64,000 bases of DNA from contig NZ_LMDN01000004.1 of NCBI RefSeq assembly GCF_001425085.1, forward strand, positions 1 through 64,000. The letters run 5' to 3'. The notes below the pieces were generated by a model. The model was not told the origin of the DNA and did no database searches. It worked only from the letters and a program-made list of their open reading frames with translations. Made by a program: the position numbers and the translations under genes. This stretch comes from Leifsonia sp. Root4. GTDB taxonomy: Bacteria; Actinomycetota; Actinomycetes; Actinomycetales; Microbacteriaceae. Positions 9,306 through 18,944 of this stretch are shown in pieces. Numbering within the stretch: the stretch's first letter is position 1; each line of letters begins with the position of its first letter.

Positions 9306-10115
9306 CTAGAGCACCTTCGAGAGGAAGTCCTTGGTGCGCTGGCGCTGCGGGTTCGAGAGCACCTCGCGCGGATCGCCGGACTCGACGACGACGCCGCCGT
9401 CCATGAACACGAGCTTGTCTGCCACCTCGCGGGCGAAGCCCATCTCGTGCGTGACGACGATCATGGTCATGCCGGACCTGGCCAGCTCCTTCATCACGTC
9501 GAGCACTTCGCCGACGAGCTCGGGGTCGAGCGCGCTGGTCGGCTCGTCGAAGAGCATGAGCTTGGGATCCATGGCGAGAGCCCTGGCGATCGCCACGCGC
9601 TGCTGCTGACCGCCGGAGAGGTGCGCCGGGTAGTAGTCGGCACGGTCGGCGAGACCGACACGGTCCAGCAGATCACGGGCGCGCTTCTCGACAATCGACT
9701 TCTTCTGCCCCTTGACCCGAATCGGCGCTTCCATGATGTTCTCGAGCGCTGTCATGTGTGGGAACAGGTTGAAGCGCTGGAACACCATGCCGATCTCGCG
9801 GCGCTGCTTGGCTGCCTCCTTGGGGTGCAGCTCGTACAGCTTGCCGTTGGCCTCACGGAAGCCGACGAGTTCGCCGTCGACGCTGAGCCGGCCGGCCGAG
9901 AGCACCTCGAGGTGGTTGATGCAGCGCAGGAAGGTCGACTTTCCCGAGCCACTCGGGCCGACGAGGCAGAGCACCTCGCCGCGCTTGACCTCGAGCGAGA
10001 TCGACTTGAGCACCTCGTTGGAGCCGAAGCTCTTCGAGACCGCCTCCGCCAACACCATGGGGGTCGTGGATGCCGCGGCGCCAGTGGTCTGGCCTGTGCT
10101 GAGCGTGTCGCTCAT
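9306..10115 (-). CDS. Polar amino acid ABC transporter ATP-binding protein
   Basis: A 269-residue GlnQ/HisP-type ATPase. Walker [10 protein letters not shown] is near residues 63-71, the signature is [15 protein letters not shown], Walker [14 protein letters not shown], and the H-loop VVTHEMGFA. The protein is cytosolic and drives import of a polar or charged amino acid. It is the last of three co-oriented genes and overlaps the permease stop by four bases. The N-terminal 18 residues (Thr/Ser/Ala-rich) precede the conserved domain and the start could be slightly internal. Confidence 0.94.
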   Translation of the reverse strand: MSDTLSTGQTTGAAASTTPMVLAEAVSKSFGSNEVLKSISLEVKRGEVLCLVGPSGSGKSTFLRCINHLEVLSAGRLSVDGELVGFREANGKLYELHPKEAAKQRREIGMVFQRFNLFPHMTALENIMEAPIRVKGQKKSIVEKRARDLLDRVGLADRADYYPAHLSGGQQQRVAIARALAMDPKLMLFDEPTSALDPELVGEVLDVMKELARSGMTMIVVTHEMGFAREVADKLVFMDGGVVVESGDPREVLSNPQRQRTKDFLSKVL

Positions 10116-11173
10116 CGCCCCTGCCCTCCGTGTCCTGGGTTGATGGGTGGGTCGCCGGCGCCGCTCGGCTCGACCGAGGCCGGGCCGCCGAGCACGGTCG
10201 GCTGGTTGCCGCCGATGACGGGGATGGTGCCGGTCGGGCCGGCGGCCTTGTCCGGACGACGGTCACCGATGCCGCGGGCGAAGCGCTTCTCCAGGAAGTA
10301 CTGTCCGACCATCAGGATCGAGGTGAAGAACAGGTACCAGATCGAGGCGACGATCAGCAGCGGGATCGGGTTGAACGTCTCGGCAGAGATGTCACGCGTG
10401 CGGTTGTAGAGGTCGAAGCTGAATGGCACCGCTGTGACGAGCGATGTGGTCTTCAGCATCGAGATGACCTCGTTGCCGGTCGGCGGGATGATCACGCGCA
10501 TCGACTGCGGGATGACGATGCGGAGCATCGTCTGCGACCAGCTCATGCCGAGTGCCGTCGCAGCCTCGTCCTGACCCTTGTCGACAGAGAGCAGGCCGGC
10601 GCGCACGATTTCCGCCATGTAGGCGGCCTCGTTGAGCGCCAGACCGATCACGGCGAGCCAGAAGGTGCTGATCGCCGCGGTCGTCGGGATGGAGACCCAC
10701 GGATCCGTGAACGGGATGCCGATGTCGATCGTCTGGTAGATGATCGCGATGAGACCCCAGAAGACGAGCTGAACGTAGACAGGCGTTCCGCGGAAGATCC
10801 AGAGGTAGAACCACGCGACGCTCTTCACGACGGGGTTCGGCGAGAGCCGCATGACGGCGAGCAGGATGCCGAGGATGATGGCGATCACCATCGAGAGCAC
10901 GGTGAGCTCGAGTGTCACGAGTGCTGCTTGCGTCACTCGCACGTCAAAGACGTACTTGCCGACGGCTTCCCAGTCGAAGGCCGGCCGCTGGGACGCGTCG
11001 ACGATGAACAGAACGAAGACGCCGATGAGCACGACGGCGAAGACGTTGCGCCACGGATGCCGGAGCCTGATCGCCTTGATCGCCTCCGGCCGCGTGTCGC
11101 CGCCTGCCGTATCAACGCCGTTCGGCGACAGGGAAGCCCCCGTCGCCGAACGGTTTGGTTCAGAATGTGACAC
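10112..11173 (-). CDS. Polar amino acid ABC transporter permease
   Basis: A 353-residue HisMQ-type permease. Hydrophilic ends of about 30 and 60 residues surround the membrane core; the EAA loop that contacts the ATPase is seen in [20 protein letters not shown] followed by [12 protein letters not shown] start two bases after the binding-protein stop codon. A single permease gene in the operon suggests a homodimer. The Pro/Gly-rich C-terminal tail after [10 protein letters not shown] is unusual but has no recognised function. Confidence 0.92.
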   Translation of the reverse strand: MSHSEPNRSATGASLSPNGVDTAGGDTRPEAIKAIRLRHPWRNVFAVVLIGVFVLFIVDASQRPAFDWEAVGKYVFDVRVTQAALVTLELTVLSMVIAIILGILLAVMRLSPNPVVKSVAWFYLWIFRGTPVYVQLVFWGLIAIIYQTIDIGIPFTDPWVSIPTTAAISTFWLAVIGLALNEAAYMAEIVRAGLLSVDKGQDEAATALGMSWSQTMLRIVIPQSMRVIIPPTGNEVISMLKTTSLVTAVPFSFDLYNRTRDISAETFNPIPLLIVASIWYLFFTSILMVGQYFLEKRFARGIGDRRPDKAAGPTGTIPVIGGNQPTVLGGPASVEPSGAGDPPINPGHGGQGR

Positions 11174-11175
11174 GT

Positions 11176-12072
11176 CTAGCCCTTCGAGGCGGCGTTGATC
11201 GTGATCTCGCTGATGCCGCCGTCCGCAACGCCCCAGGCGTCGAGGATCTCGTCATAGCTGCCGTCATCGACCATCGACTGCAGGGCGGCCTGCACGGCCT
11301 CGGCCATGCCGGAGTCCTTGGCGACCGCGACGCCGTACGGCGCGATGTCGAAGGTCTCGCCTGCGGCCTGCAGCTTGCCATCGGTCTGTGCGATCGCGTA
11401 CAGGGTGACGGGCGAGTCGGCGCTCATGGCGTCGACCTGGCCGAGCGCGACGGCGTTGGTCGCGGCATCCTGCGTGTCGAACTGCACCTTCTCGATCTCC
11501 GGCTTGCCGGCTGCGACACAGGCCTCGCTCTTGGCGGGGACCTCGTCGGTGTCTTCGTAGGTGGTTGCCTGCACGGCGACCTTGAGCCCGCAGGCGTTCT
11601 CGGGGTCGACCTCGTTACCGGCGGCCGAGGCCCACTGGATTCCGGCGTTGTAGTAGTTGACGAAGTCGACCTGCTCCTGGCGCTCGATGGTGTCGGTGAA
11701 GCTCGACATTCCGATGTCGGCCTTGCCGCCGGTGACGCTCGGGATGATGTTGTCGAACTTGGAGACCTGGAACTCCGGAGTCAGACCGAACTTCGCGGCG
11801 ATGCCCTCTGCCAGCTCAGCACCCCAGCCGATGGGGTTGCCGTCGGCATCCTTGAACTCGTTCGGCGCGTAGGTCGGGTCGATGCCGATGACCAGCTTGC
11901 CGTCGTCGCCGACGCCCTCTGGGAGCAGGGCGATCGCGGCGTCGTCCGCGGCGATGGCCGGGGCGCTCGCCTCGTCGCTGCCGCCAGCGGATGGCGTGGA
12001 GTTGTCGACACAGCCGGAGAGCAGCAGAACGGCTGCGGCGGCGAGGGCCGGAACGGCGTAGCGAATACGCAT
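11176..12072 (-). CDS. Amino acid ABC transporter substrate-binding lipoprotein
   Basis: A 298-residue family 3 solute-binding protein. Signal peptide with lipobox LLSGC, lipidated Cys21; the mature protein carries IDPTYAPNEFKDADGNPIGW and FDNIIPSVTGGKADIG, the hallmark segments of this family. First gene of the importer operon. A close paralogue lies alone at 44420-45310, with shared stretches such as ACGLKVAVQATTY and GMAEAVQ. Specificity is not readable; an arginine, lysine or glutamine type ligand is likely. Confidence 0.94.
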   Translation of the reverse strand: MRIRYAVPALAAAAVLLLSGCVDNSTPSAGGSDEASAPAIAADDAAIALLPEGVGDDGKLVIGIDPTYAPNEFKDADGNPIGWGAELAEGIAAKFGLTPEFQVSKFDNIIPSVTGGKADIGMSSFTDTIERQEQVDFVNYYNAGIQWASAAGNEVDPENACGLKVAVQATTYEDTDEVPAKSEACVAAGKPEIEKVQFDTQDAATNAVALGQVDAMSADSPVTLYAIAQTDGKLQAAGETFDIAPYGVAVAKDSGMAEAVQAALQSMVDDGSYDEILDAWGVADGGISEITINAASKG

Positions 12073-12233
12073 TGTGGATCCTTACTCTCGGATTCGGAAC
12101 CCGCCTCGGTGAGGGTTCCGCCCATTCGGGTGACATTGAGCCTAATGCACAGCTTCGCGGACGAAAACGAGGATTGATAACGTTTTGGTCGCACGTTTAC
12201 GCACAAAGCTCCGTCGTTTGACGGTGGTTACCT

Positions 12234-12253
12234 GCAAGAATACCCATTCTTGC
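12234..12253. promoter_or_regulatory. 8-bp perfect inverted repeat upstream of amino acid importer
   Basis: gcaagaat (12234-12241) pairs with attcttgc (12246-12253) across a 4-base spacer. It lies 160 bp upstream of the importer start and 36 bp beyond the sulfurtransferase stop, both on the minus strand. The AT-rich short stem fits an operator better than a terminator. The rest of 12073-12288 contains no gene. Confidence 0.45.
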
Positions 12254-12288
12254 GCAACTTTATTGCGAATGCCCCGGCGGTGACGGCC

Positions 12289-13149
12289 TCAGGGCATCGC
12301 TCCGGTGGCCACGGGTAGCTCATTGTGGTTCGCCCACGACGACCAGGAGCCCGGGAACAACGCCGGGCGGAACCCGGCGATCGTCAGCGCGAGCGCGTCG
12401 TGAGCGGCCGTCACCCCCGAGCCGCAGTAGACGCCGACGGGTGTGGCGTCGCTGACGCCGAGCGCTTCGTAACGCGCACGCAGCTCGGCCGCACCGAGAA
12501 AGCGGCCGTCCTCGTCGAGATTCCCGGCCGTCGGCGCGCTCAGCGCACCGGGGATGTGCCCGGCACGCGGGTCGATCGGCTCGACCTCGCCGCGGTAGCG
12601 CTCGGCGGCGCGTGCGTCGAGCAGGACACCGGATGCCGGCAGCGCGCCGGCCTGCTCGATGCTGAGCACCGGCAGCTGTCCGGGGCGGAGGGTGATGTCA
12701 CCGGGAACGGTGTTCTCGGCATCCGCCGTGCCGGTGGACAGCGCGCGGCCCGAGGCGGTCCAGGCCGGCAGCGCCCCGTCGAGCACCCGCACATCCGCGA
12801 CTCCGCCGTAGCCGAGCAGCCACCAGGCCCGCACGGCGGCGTGGCTCTTCCAGTCGTCGTAGACCACGACGATGTCGCCGTCGTTCAGGCCCCAGCCGCG
12901 GGCCGCGGCCTGCAGATCTCCCATGTCGGGCAGCGGATGACGGCCGTCCCGCGGTTCCCCGTGGCCGGCCAGTTCGCGATCCAGGTCGACGTAGACGGCT
13001 CCGGGGATGTGCCCGGACTCGTACAGCGGCCGGCCGGCCGGCCCGCCAAGGGTCCAGCGCACATCGAGCACCCGCAGCGGTGTGCCTCCGGTGGCGGCTG
13101 CGCTCTGCAGTGCGGCGAGTTCGTCGGCGGTCACGAGCGGATGCGGCAT
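12289..13149 (-). CDS. sseA: 3-mercaptopyruvate / thiosulfate sulfurtransferase
   Basis: A 286-residue protein with two rhodanese domains. The C-terminal domain has the active-site loop CGSGVTA with Cys242 as the persulfide carrier; this loop form is the one known for mercaptopyruvate sulfurtransferases, whereas thiosulfate-preferring enzymes usually have CRKGVT. It transfers sulfane sulfur to cyanide or thiols. The ATG at 13149 is chosen over an in-frame start nine codons upstream because GGAG lies seven bases before it. Stands alone. Confidence 0.9.
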   Translation of the reverse strand: MPHPLVTADELAALQSAAATGGTPLRVLDVRWTLGGPAGRPLYESGHIPGAVYVDLDRELAGHGEPRDGRHPLPDMGDLQAAARGWGLNDGDIVVVYDDWKSHAAVRAWWLLGYGGVADVRVLDGALPAWTASGRALSTGTADAENTVPGDITLRPGQLPVLSIEQAGALPASGVLLDARAAERYRGEVEPIDPRAGHIPGALSAPTAGNLDEDGRFLGAAELRARYEALGVSDATPVGVYCGSGVTAAHDALALTIAGFRPALFPGSWSSWANHNELPVATGAMP

Positions 13150-13315
13150 CCGGTTTCTCCAATCGGTGACGGGCACGGTTCTGCTCGGCCCAAGCGTGGC
13201 CAGTCGGCCAGCGCAGATCGTTGCGACTAGCGCGGGGGCGCGCCCTCTGCCACGCTATATGCTGCGACGACGCGCAGTGCGACGGGGCCGTCTCGCTCGG
13301 TAGAATCGAGGACTT

Positions 13316-14545
13316 GTGAGCACCTACTCGGACCTTCTCAAGACGCCGGGCGTTGCGCGCATCATCTCGGCTCAGCTCGTCGCCCGGTTCCCGTTCGGGA
13401 TGCTCTCGCTGGCCTTCCTGCTGCACATCGAGCAGATCACCGGCAGCTACGGCGCGGCCGGTCTGGTGCTCGCGGCGACGAGCGTCGGGCAGGCCATCGC
13501 CGGGCCCCTCACGAGCCGCCTGATGGGCCTCTGGGGCATGCGCCGGGTGATCTCGATCACTCTCATCATCTGCGCGCTCATGGTCAGCACCATCGCGCTC
13601 GTGCCCATGTCGGTGCTGATGTACATGATCGTCGGCGCCCTCGCCGGACTCAGCATGCCGCCGATCCAGCCGGCCGTGCGCACGATCTACCCGAAGATGG
13701 TCAACTCCCGCCAGCTCACCCCGCTGTTCTCGCTCGATGCCACCGCGCAGGAGATCATCTGGGTGGTCGGCCCCGTTGTGACGACCTTCGTGGCGATCCA
13801 GATCAGCACCGTCTGGGGCATCATGCTGGCCGTGATCTTCATGGTCGGCGGCGGAATCTGGTTCCTCTCCTCCCCCGAACTCGGCCGTGTGCGGATCCCG
13901 CGCAGCAAGCGCAAGCTGGGCGCCGTACTGCGCCGCCCACCCGTGCTGCTGGCGACCGGCGTCGGCTTCCTGCTCGTCGGTGCCTGCGCCGCCGTCGAGG
14001 CCGCGGTCGTCGCCACCTTCGGACACGATGGCGCGGAGGCCGGCATCGTTCTGGCCATCTTCTCGATCGGTTCCATCGCCGGTGGCCTCGGCCTCGGCCA
14101 CGTGCCGATCGGCCCGTGGTCGACCGCCAGGCGCATGCTCGTCGTCTTCATCGGCATGGGGCTCGCCGCCGTCGTGATGGCCATGGTCACCGAGAATGAC
14201 GTGTTCTGGTGGCTCTCCGGAGCGCTTTTCATCTCCGGCCTCGGCATCGCGCCGGCCCTCGCCGTGCTGTTCGCCATCGTCTCGGCCAGCGTGAAGTTCA
14301 GCGATACCGCCGAGGCGTACGGCTGGGTCGGCACCGGTCAGCTGATCGGGGCGGCCCTCGGCTCCGCCGCGGCCGGCTTCCTGATCGACAGCAACGGCGC
14401 CGTCGGCGGCTTCTGGGCCGCCGCGATCTTCGCGCTCGTCGGCTTCATCGTGCCGGTGCTCGCCGTGCGCTACCACCCCGATCTGCGCGGCCGCGACGCG
14501 AGCCCGCTGCCGGACACGGAGGCGGTCCCCGTCCAGAACAGCTGA
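13316..14545 (+). CDS. Major facilitator superfamily transporter
   Basis: A 409-residue membrane protein with about twelve transmembrane segments and a central cytoplasmic loop (ELGRVRIPRSKRKLGAVLRR). The N-terminal half shows QAIAGPLTSRLMGLWGMRRV, an MFS motif A-like loop, and the second half repeats SIAGGLGLGHV. GTG start. Substrate unknown; a small-molecule or drug exporter is most likely. It precedes the FAD oxidoreductase by 59 bp on the same strand and could be co-transcribed with the catabolic genes. Confidence 0.88.
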   Translation: MSTYSDLLKTPGVARIISAQLVARFPFGMLSLAFLLHIEQITGSYGAAGLVLAATSVGQAIAGPLTSRLMGLWGMRRVISITLIICALMVSTIALVPMSVLMYMIVGALAGLSMPPIQPAVRTIYPKMVNSRQLTPLFSLDATAQEIIWVVGPVVTTFVAIQISTVWGIMLAVIFMVGGGIWFLSSPELGRVRIPRSKRKLGAVLRRPPVLLATGVGFLLVGACAAVEAAVVATFGHDGAEAGIVLAIFSIGSIAGGLGLGHVPIGPWSTARRMLVVFIGMGLAAVVMAMVTENDVFWWLSGALFISGLGIAPALAVLFAIVSASVKFSDTAEAYGWVGTGQLIGAALGSAAAGFLIDSNGAVGGFWAAAIFALVGFIVPVLAVRYHPDLRGRDASPLPDTEAVPVQNS

Positions 14546-14604
14546 TCGGGGCTGGCGCAGGCGCGCCCGGATTGGGATGATGGGGCGAGCCACCGCGCAA
14601 CGAG

Positions 14605-16080
14605 GTGTCGGGGCGTGAACGCCGAGACGGAGCGCTGATACGCGTGGGCACGACTGTTTTCGAACGACGACGGCCGGCGGCATCCGTCGTCGCACATGCA
14701 CTGGCCGACACCAAGCAGGCCGCCTTCTGGCTCGACGACGTCGAGCGCCCGCGCTACCCGCGTCTGGACGGTGAGCTCACCGCGGACCTCGCCATCGTCG
14801 GCGGCGGGTACACCGGGCTGTGGAGCGCCGTGCTCGCCAAGCAACGCAACCCGGGTGCGAGCGTCGTGCTGCTCGAGGGCAAGCGGATCGGCTGGGCGGC
14901 GTCCGGCCGCAACGGTGGCTTCTGCGAGGCCAGCCTGACCCACGGCCGGGAGAACGGCGAGAACAGGTGGCCGGAGGAGCTCGAGCAGCTGGAGCGCCTC
15001 GGGCTCGAGAACCTCGACGAGATCGAGGCCGCCAGCACCGAACTCGGCCTGGACTTCGAGTTCGAGCGCAACGGCGCGATCGACCTTGCGCTGGAACCGC
15101 ACCAGGTGCAGTGGCTGCGCGAGGCGGCCGCCGACGCCGACGCCGACACGGTGCTCCTCGAGGGCGCTGCGCTGCGCGCGGAGGTCAACTCACCCAGTTA
15201 CCTCGCCGGCCTCTGGCACAAGCGAAGCTCGGCGATTCTGCACCCGGCCAAGCTCGCCATCGAGCTGGCCCGGGTCGCAACCGAGATGGGCGTGCGCATC
15301 ATCGAGAACAGCCCCGTGAAGCACCTCGAGACGGGCAGGGGCGGGGCGGATGCCGCCGGCGTCACCCTCCACGGGGATCGCGGCCGGGTCCACGCCCGAC
15401 AGGCGATCCTCGCCACCAACGCGTTCCCATCGCTGCTCAAGCGCAACTCTCTCATGACGGTGCCCGTCTACGACTACGCGCTGATGACCGAACCGCTCGG
15501 CCCCGAGCAGATGGACGCGATCGGCTGGAAGAACCGGCAGGGCCTCGGTGACGTCGCCAACCAGTTCCACTACTACCGGCTCTCCCGGGACAACCGGGTG
15601 CTGTTCGGCGGCTACGACGCCGTCTACCACTACGGCAGCAGGGTGCGCGAGCGCTATGAGGACCGCCCGGCCGCCTTCGAACTCCTCGCCAATCACTTCT
15701 TCACGACGTTCCCGCAGCTCGAAGGCGCCCAGTTCACGCACAAGTGGGCCGGCGCGATCGACACCTGCACCCGCTTCGCCGCCTTCTACGGGACGGCCCG
15801 CGGCGGCCGCATCGCCTATGCGGCCGGATACACCGGCCTCGGCGTCGCGGCGACCCGCTTCGCGGCCAACGTGATGCTCGACCAGCTCGCCGGGCTCGAG
15901 ACCGAGCGCACCCAGCTGCGCATGGTGCGGGAGCGCCCGCTGCCGTTCCCCCCTGAGCCCGCGGCTGCGCTCGGCATCAATGCGACGCGGTGGTCGCTCG
16001 ACCGCGCCGATCACAACCTCGGCAGGCGCAACATCCTGCTCAAGACCCTCGACGCGCTCGGGCTAGGATTCGACTCATGA
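14605..16080 (+). CDS. FAD-dependent amine/amino acid oxidoreductase (PuuB-like), copy A
   Basis: A 491-residue DAO-family flavoprotein. The dinucleotide-binding motif is DLAIVGGGYTGLWSA followed by ASGRNGGFC; the second FAD contact is AYAAGYTGLGVAATRF. The architecture matches gamma-glutamylputrescine oxidase and related enzymes that oxidise a C-N bond to give an aldehyde or keto acid. It is a clear paralogue of 19486-20886; both end DALGLGFDS. The start is uncertain: GTG at 14605 or GTG at 14644, which has GGAG upstream. Coupled to the cupin gene by ATGA. Confidence 0.88.
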   Translation: MSGRERRDGALIRVGTTVFERRRPAASVVAHALADTKQAAFWLDDVERPRYPRLDGELTADLAIVGGGYTGLWSAVLAKQRNPGASVVLLEGKRIGWAASGRNGGFCEASLTHGRENGENRWPEELEQLERLGLENLDEIEAASTELGLDFEFERNGAIDLALEPHQVQWLREAAADADADTVLLEGAALRAEVNSPSYLAGLWHKRSSAILHPAKLAIELARVATEMGVRIIENSPVKHLETGRGGADAAGVTLHGDRGRVHARQAILATNAFPSLLKRNSLMTVPVYDYALMTEPLGPEQMDAIGWKNRQGLGDVANQFHYYRLSRDNRVLFGGYDAVYHYGSRVRERYEDRPAAFELLANHFFTTFPQLEGAQFTHKWAGAIDTCTRFAAFYGTARGGRIAYAAGYTGLGVAATRFAANVMLDQLAGLETERTQLRMVRERPLPFPPEPAAALGINATRWSLDRADHNLGRRNILLKTLDALGLGFDS

Positions 16081-16430
16081 GCATTCTGGTCCCCGGTATC
16101 GTCACCGCCGCCGCATCCGTCACCATCACCCACGAGGCCGTGCCGGCAGAGCAGGTCGTGGCCGGCACCCCGAGCACCGGCGTTGTCGAGCTCGGTGGCT
16201 TCGGCGACGCCGAGATCGGCGTCTGGGAGATGACCGTCGGGGCGATGAGCGATGTGGAGGCCGACGAGGTCTTCGTGGTCATCGCCGGCCGGGCGAGCGT
16301 CGTGCTCGAGCCCGGCGGCGACGATGCCGAGACCATCGAGCTCACCCCCGGTGCCGTCGTGCGCCTCGCCGCAGGCACCCGCACGGTGTGGACCGTCACA
16401 GAGACGCTGCGCAAGGTCTACTTCGCCTGA
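16077..16430 (+). CDS. Cupin-domain protein
   Basis: A 117-residue single-domain beta-barrel protein of the Cupin_3 group. The core reads IGVWEMTVGAMSDVEADEVFVVIAGRASV, then ELTPGAVVRLAAGTRTVWTV. The strict metal-binding His pair of classic cupins is not obvious. Small cupins of this group are frequent beside PuuB-like oxidases in amine-degradation loci; a role as regulator or in turnover of the ammonium-bearing intermediate is unproven. It overlaps the oxidoreductase stop by four bases. Confidence 0.85.
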   Translation: MSILVPGIVTAAASVTITHEAVPAEQVVAGTPSTGVVELGGFGDAEIGVWEMTVGAMSDVEADEVFVVIAGRASVVLEPGGDDAETIELTPGAVVRLAAGTRTVWTVTETLRKVYFA

Positions 16431-16492
16431 GCGTCTCCTGCTAGACCCATCCCGGGCTCGACCGCCGCGCTGGTGGGCGCTCCGGCCTCACG

Positions 16493-17695
16493 TCAGAAGG
16501 CGGAGAGCCCGGTGAGTGCGCGCCCCAGCACGAGGGCGTGGATCTCGTCGGTGCCCTCGTAGGTGCGCACCGCCTCCAGATTGGCGGCGTGCCGCATCAC
16601 GGGGAAGGCACTCGTGATGCCGTCGCCGGCGAGGATCGATCGCGCCTCGTGCGCGATCTGCAGTGCCTCCCGCACGCTGTTGAGCTTGCCGACGCTGATC
16701 TGCGCCGCGGTGAGTGCGCCACGCTCCTTGAGCCGGCCGAGGTGCAGCGCGAGCAGCACCCCCTTCTCGTACTCGAGCAGCATGTCGGCGAGCTTCGCCT
16801 GCACCAGCTGGCGTGATCCGATCGGGCTTCCGAACACCTCCCGTGACTTCGCGCGCCCCAGCGCCGCCTCGAGGCAGGATCGCGCCGCGCCCATCGCGCC
16901 CCAGACGATCCCGTAGCGCGCCTCGTTCAGGCAGCCGAACGGGCCGGAGAGCCCCCGCGCGCCCGGCAGCATTGCGGATGCCGGCAGCCGCACCCCGTCG
17001 AAGCGCACGTCGCATTGGATCGATGCGCGCATCGAGAGCTTGCCGTCGATGGCGGTGGCGCTGAAGCCAGGGGTGTCGGTCGGCACGAGGAAGCCGCGCA
17101 CCCGGGTGCCGGGATTGGTTGACTGCCCGGACGAGTCATCGTCAACGCGCGCCCAGACGATGGCGACATCCGCGATGCTGGCCAGCCCGATCCACCGCTT
17201 CGCGCCGTCGAGCACCCACTCCTCGCCCTCACGCCTGGCCGTGGTGGTCATGGCTGCAGGGTCGCTGCCGCCCGCCGCCTCGGTGAGCGCGAAACAGCCG
17301 ATGAGCTCACCGGCCGCCATGCCGGGCAACCAGCGCTGCTTCTGCTCCTCGGAGCCGTACTGGTGGATCGCCGACATGGCGAGGGAACCCTGCACAGACA
17401 CGAAGGTCCGCCAGCCGCTGTCGGCGGCCTCGAGTTCGAGGCAGACCAGTCCGTAGCTCACCGCGCCGGCCCCCGCGCAGCCGTAACCGTCGAGGTGCAT
17501 TCCGAGCACGCCGAGCTCGCCGAGCTCACGCACGAACTCGCGCCGGAAGTGCTTGTTCTCGAAGTCCTCCTCGATCACGGGCAGGATGCGCCGGGTGGCG
17601 TACGCCCTGGCCTTCAGCTGCCAGGCGCGTTCCTCGTCGCTGAGGAGGGCATCGAGGTCGAAGACGGCATCGACCTGGGGTGCGGGAACAGTCAC
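16493..17695 (-). CDS. gcdH: Glutaryl-CoA dehydrogenase (decarboxylating)
   Basis: A 400-residue acyl-CoA dehydrogenase that matches glutaryl-CoA dehydrogenase specifically. Diagnostic stretches include GELGVLG, YGCAGAGAVSYGL, GPFGCLNEARYGIVWGAMGA and RTYEGTDEIHALVLGRALTG, the last holding the catalytic base Glu380. FAD-dependent, it converts glutaryl-CoA to crotonyl-CoA and CO2, the committed step of lysine, tryptophan and cadaverine breakdown. The GTG start overlaps the stop of the CoA-transferase gene, so substrate activation and oxidation are translationally coupled. Confidence 0.94.
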   Translation of the reverse strand: MTVPAPQVDAVFDLDALLSDEERAWQLKARAYATRRILPVIEEDFENKHFRREFVRELGELGVLGMHLDGYGCAGAGAVSYGLVCLELEAADSGWRTFVSVQGSLAMSAIHQYGSEEQKQRWLPGMAAGELIGCFALTEAAGGSDPAAMTTTARREGEEWVLDGAKRWIGLASIADVAIVWARVDDDSSGQSTNPGTRVRGFLVPTDTPGFSATAIDGKLSMRASIQCDVRFDGVRLPASAMLPGARGLSGPFGCLNEARYGIVWGAMGAARSCLEAALGRAKSREVFGSPIGSRQLVQAKLADMLLEYEKGVLLALHLGRLKERGALTAAQISVGKLNSVREALQIAHEARSILAGDGITSAFPVMRHAANLEAVRTYEGTDEIHALVLGRALTGLSAF

Positions 17696-18924
17696 GGGTG
17701 TTCTTCCTTTCCGGAGTGCTGCGGCAGCCAGTCGACGCCGTCGTGCTCGCCGAGCCGGGGCGGCAGGGCGCGGTAGCTCGGCGGAGTCGCGTCCAGCTGG
17801 ATCGGGTTGGCCACGAAGCGCCCGCTGCGGGTGTGCGTCGGATCGCTGATGTCGACAGCGGTCGGCAGCCCGATGGCGGCGGCGAACTCAAGCGCCTCGG
17901 CGATGGAGTTCACGAGACCGGCCGGCACGCCGGCATCCGAGAGCAGCCGCACCCAGTGTGCGGCGGATGCCCCCTCCAGATGCCCCTCGATGATGACGCG
18001 CAGCTCTGCGCGGTGGGTGACACGGCTCGCGTTGTCGAGGAAGCGCTCATCGTCGGTGAACTCGGCCGCTCCGAGCAGCCGGAGCAGGGTGCGGAACTGC
18101 CGGTCGTTGCCGACGGCGATCACGAGCTCACGGTCTGCCGCCCGGAACAACTCGTACGGGGCGATGCTGGGGTGTGCGTTGCCGAGGCGCTGCGGAGGCT
18201 CGCCGGTCAGCAGGGTGCCGGCGGCCTGGTTGGTGAGCGCGGCGAGGAGGCTGCTGAGCAGATTCACCCGCACGTGCTGGCCGGGGCCGCCCGCCTCCCG
18301 ACTGCGCAGCGCGAGCAGGATCCCGGCGAACGCATTCTGCCCACTGAGCACATCGACGAGCGCGACGCCGACCTTGCTCGGTGCGCCGTCCGCCGGCCCG
18401 GTGATGCTCATCAGCCCGCCGACGGCCTGCACGATCAGGTCGTAGCCGGCGAGCGCCGCACCGGCACCGTCGCCGAAGCCGGTGATGGAGCAGTAGACCA
18501 CGCCGGGGTTGCCTGCGCGCACACTGGGCTCGTCGAGCCCGAATCGCTCCATCACGCCCGGCCGGAAGTTCTGCACGACGACGTCTGCGCTCGCGGCCAG
18601 CCGCCTGGCCTCGGCGAGGCCGGCATCCGTCGTGAAATCACAGACGACGGCCCGCTTGTTCCGGTTGACGCTGCCGAAATAGGTGGAGTCACCCTCTGCG
18701 TCGACCGGCGGCAGCCAGCCCCGCGTCTCGTCGCCCTCCGGGCTCTCAATCTTGATCACGTCTGCGCCGAAGTCGGCGAGCATCATGGTGGCGTACGGGC
18801 CGGCCAGCACGCGGGAGAAGTCGGCCACGCGCACACCGGCCAGGGGGGAACGGTGCAGAGGGGAACGGTGCAGAGGGGAACGGTGCAGCGGGGCACGCTC
18901 CGAATCGCTCCTCGGCTGCTCCAT
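17692..18924 (-). CDS. CaiB/BaiF family CoA-transferase, probably succinyl-CoA:glutarate
   Basis: A 410-residue class III CoA-transferase. The family core begins LAGVRVADFSRVLAGPYATM; the catalytic aspartate is Asp191 in VALVDVLSG, aligned with the oxalate CoA-transferase active Asp. Coupled by overlap to glutaryl-CoA dehydrogenase, it most likely moves CoA from succinyl-CoA to glutarate; that is inferred from context and from the human SUGCT enzyme. The N-terminus from ATG 18924 contains three copies of a five-residue HRSPL-type repeat encoded by a 15-bp tandem repeat. A GTG at 18834, right at the conserved core, is an alternative start. Confidence 0.9.
   Translation of the reverse strand: MEQPRSDSERAPLHRSPLHRSPLHRSPLAGVRVADFSRVLAGPYATMMLADFGADVIKIESPEGDETRGWLPPVDAEGDSTYFGSVNRNKRAVVCDFTTDAGLAEARRLAASADVVVQNFRPGVMERFGLDEPSVRAGNPGVVYCSITGFGDGAGAALAGYDLIVQAVGGLMSITGPADGAPSKVGVALVDVLSGQNAFAGILLALRSREAGGPGQHVRVNLLSSLLAALTNQAAGTLLTGEPPQRLGNAHPSIAPYELFRAADRELVIAVGNDRQFRTLLRLLGAAEFTDDERFLDNASRVTHRAELRVIIEGHLEGASAAHWVRLLSDAGVPAGLVNSIAEALEFAAAIGLPTAVDISDPTHTRSGRFVANPIQLDATPPSYRALPPRLGEHDGVDWLPQHSGKEEHP
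18845..18889 (-). repeat. 15-bp tandem repeat in the CoA-transferase N-terminus
   Basis: Three copies of ggggaacggtgcag(a/c) with exact 15-base period. It encodes repeated Arg-Ser-Pro-Leu-His. Being in frame, copy-number change would only alter a non-conserved leader, or would sit in the 5' untranslated region if translation begins at 18834. Confidence 0.85.
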
Positions 18925-18944
18925 CTGATCCGCCCTCGCTCCGC

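Noticed and set aside
12698-14701. 667-residue minus-strand frame across the sulfurtransferase and MFS genes
   Set aside because: Composition (Asp/His/Arg-rich) is that of an antisense shadow, and it covers two genes with clear motifs.
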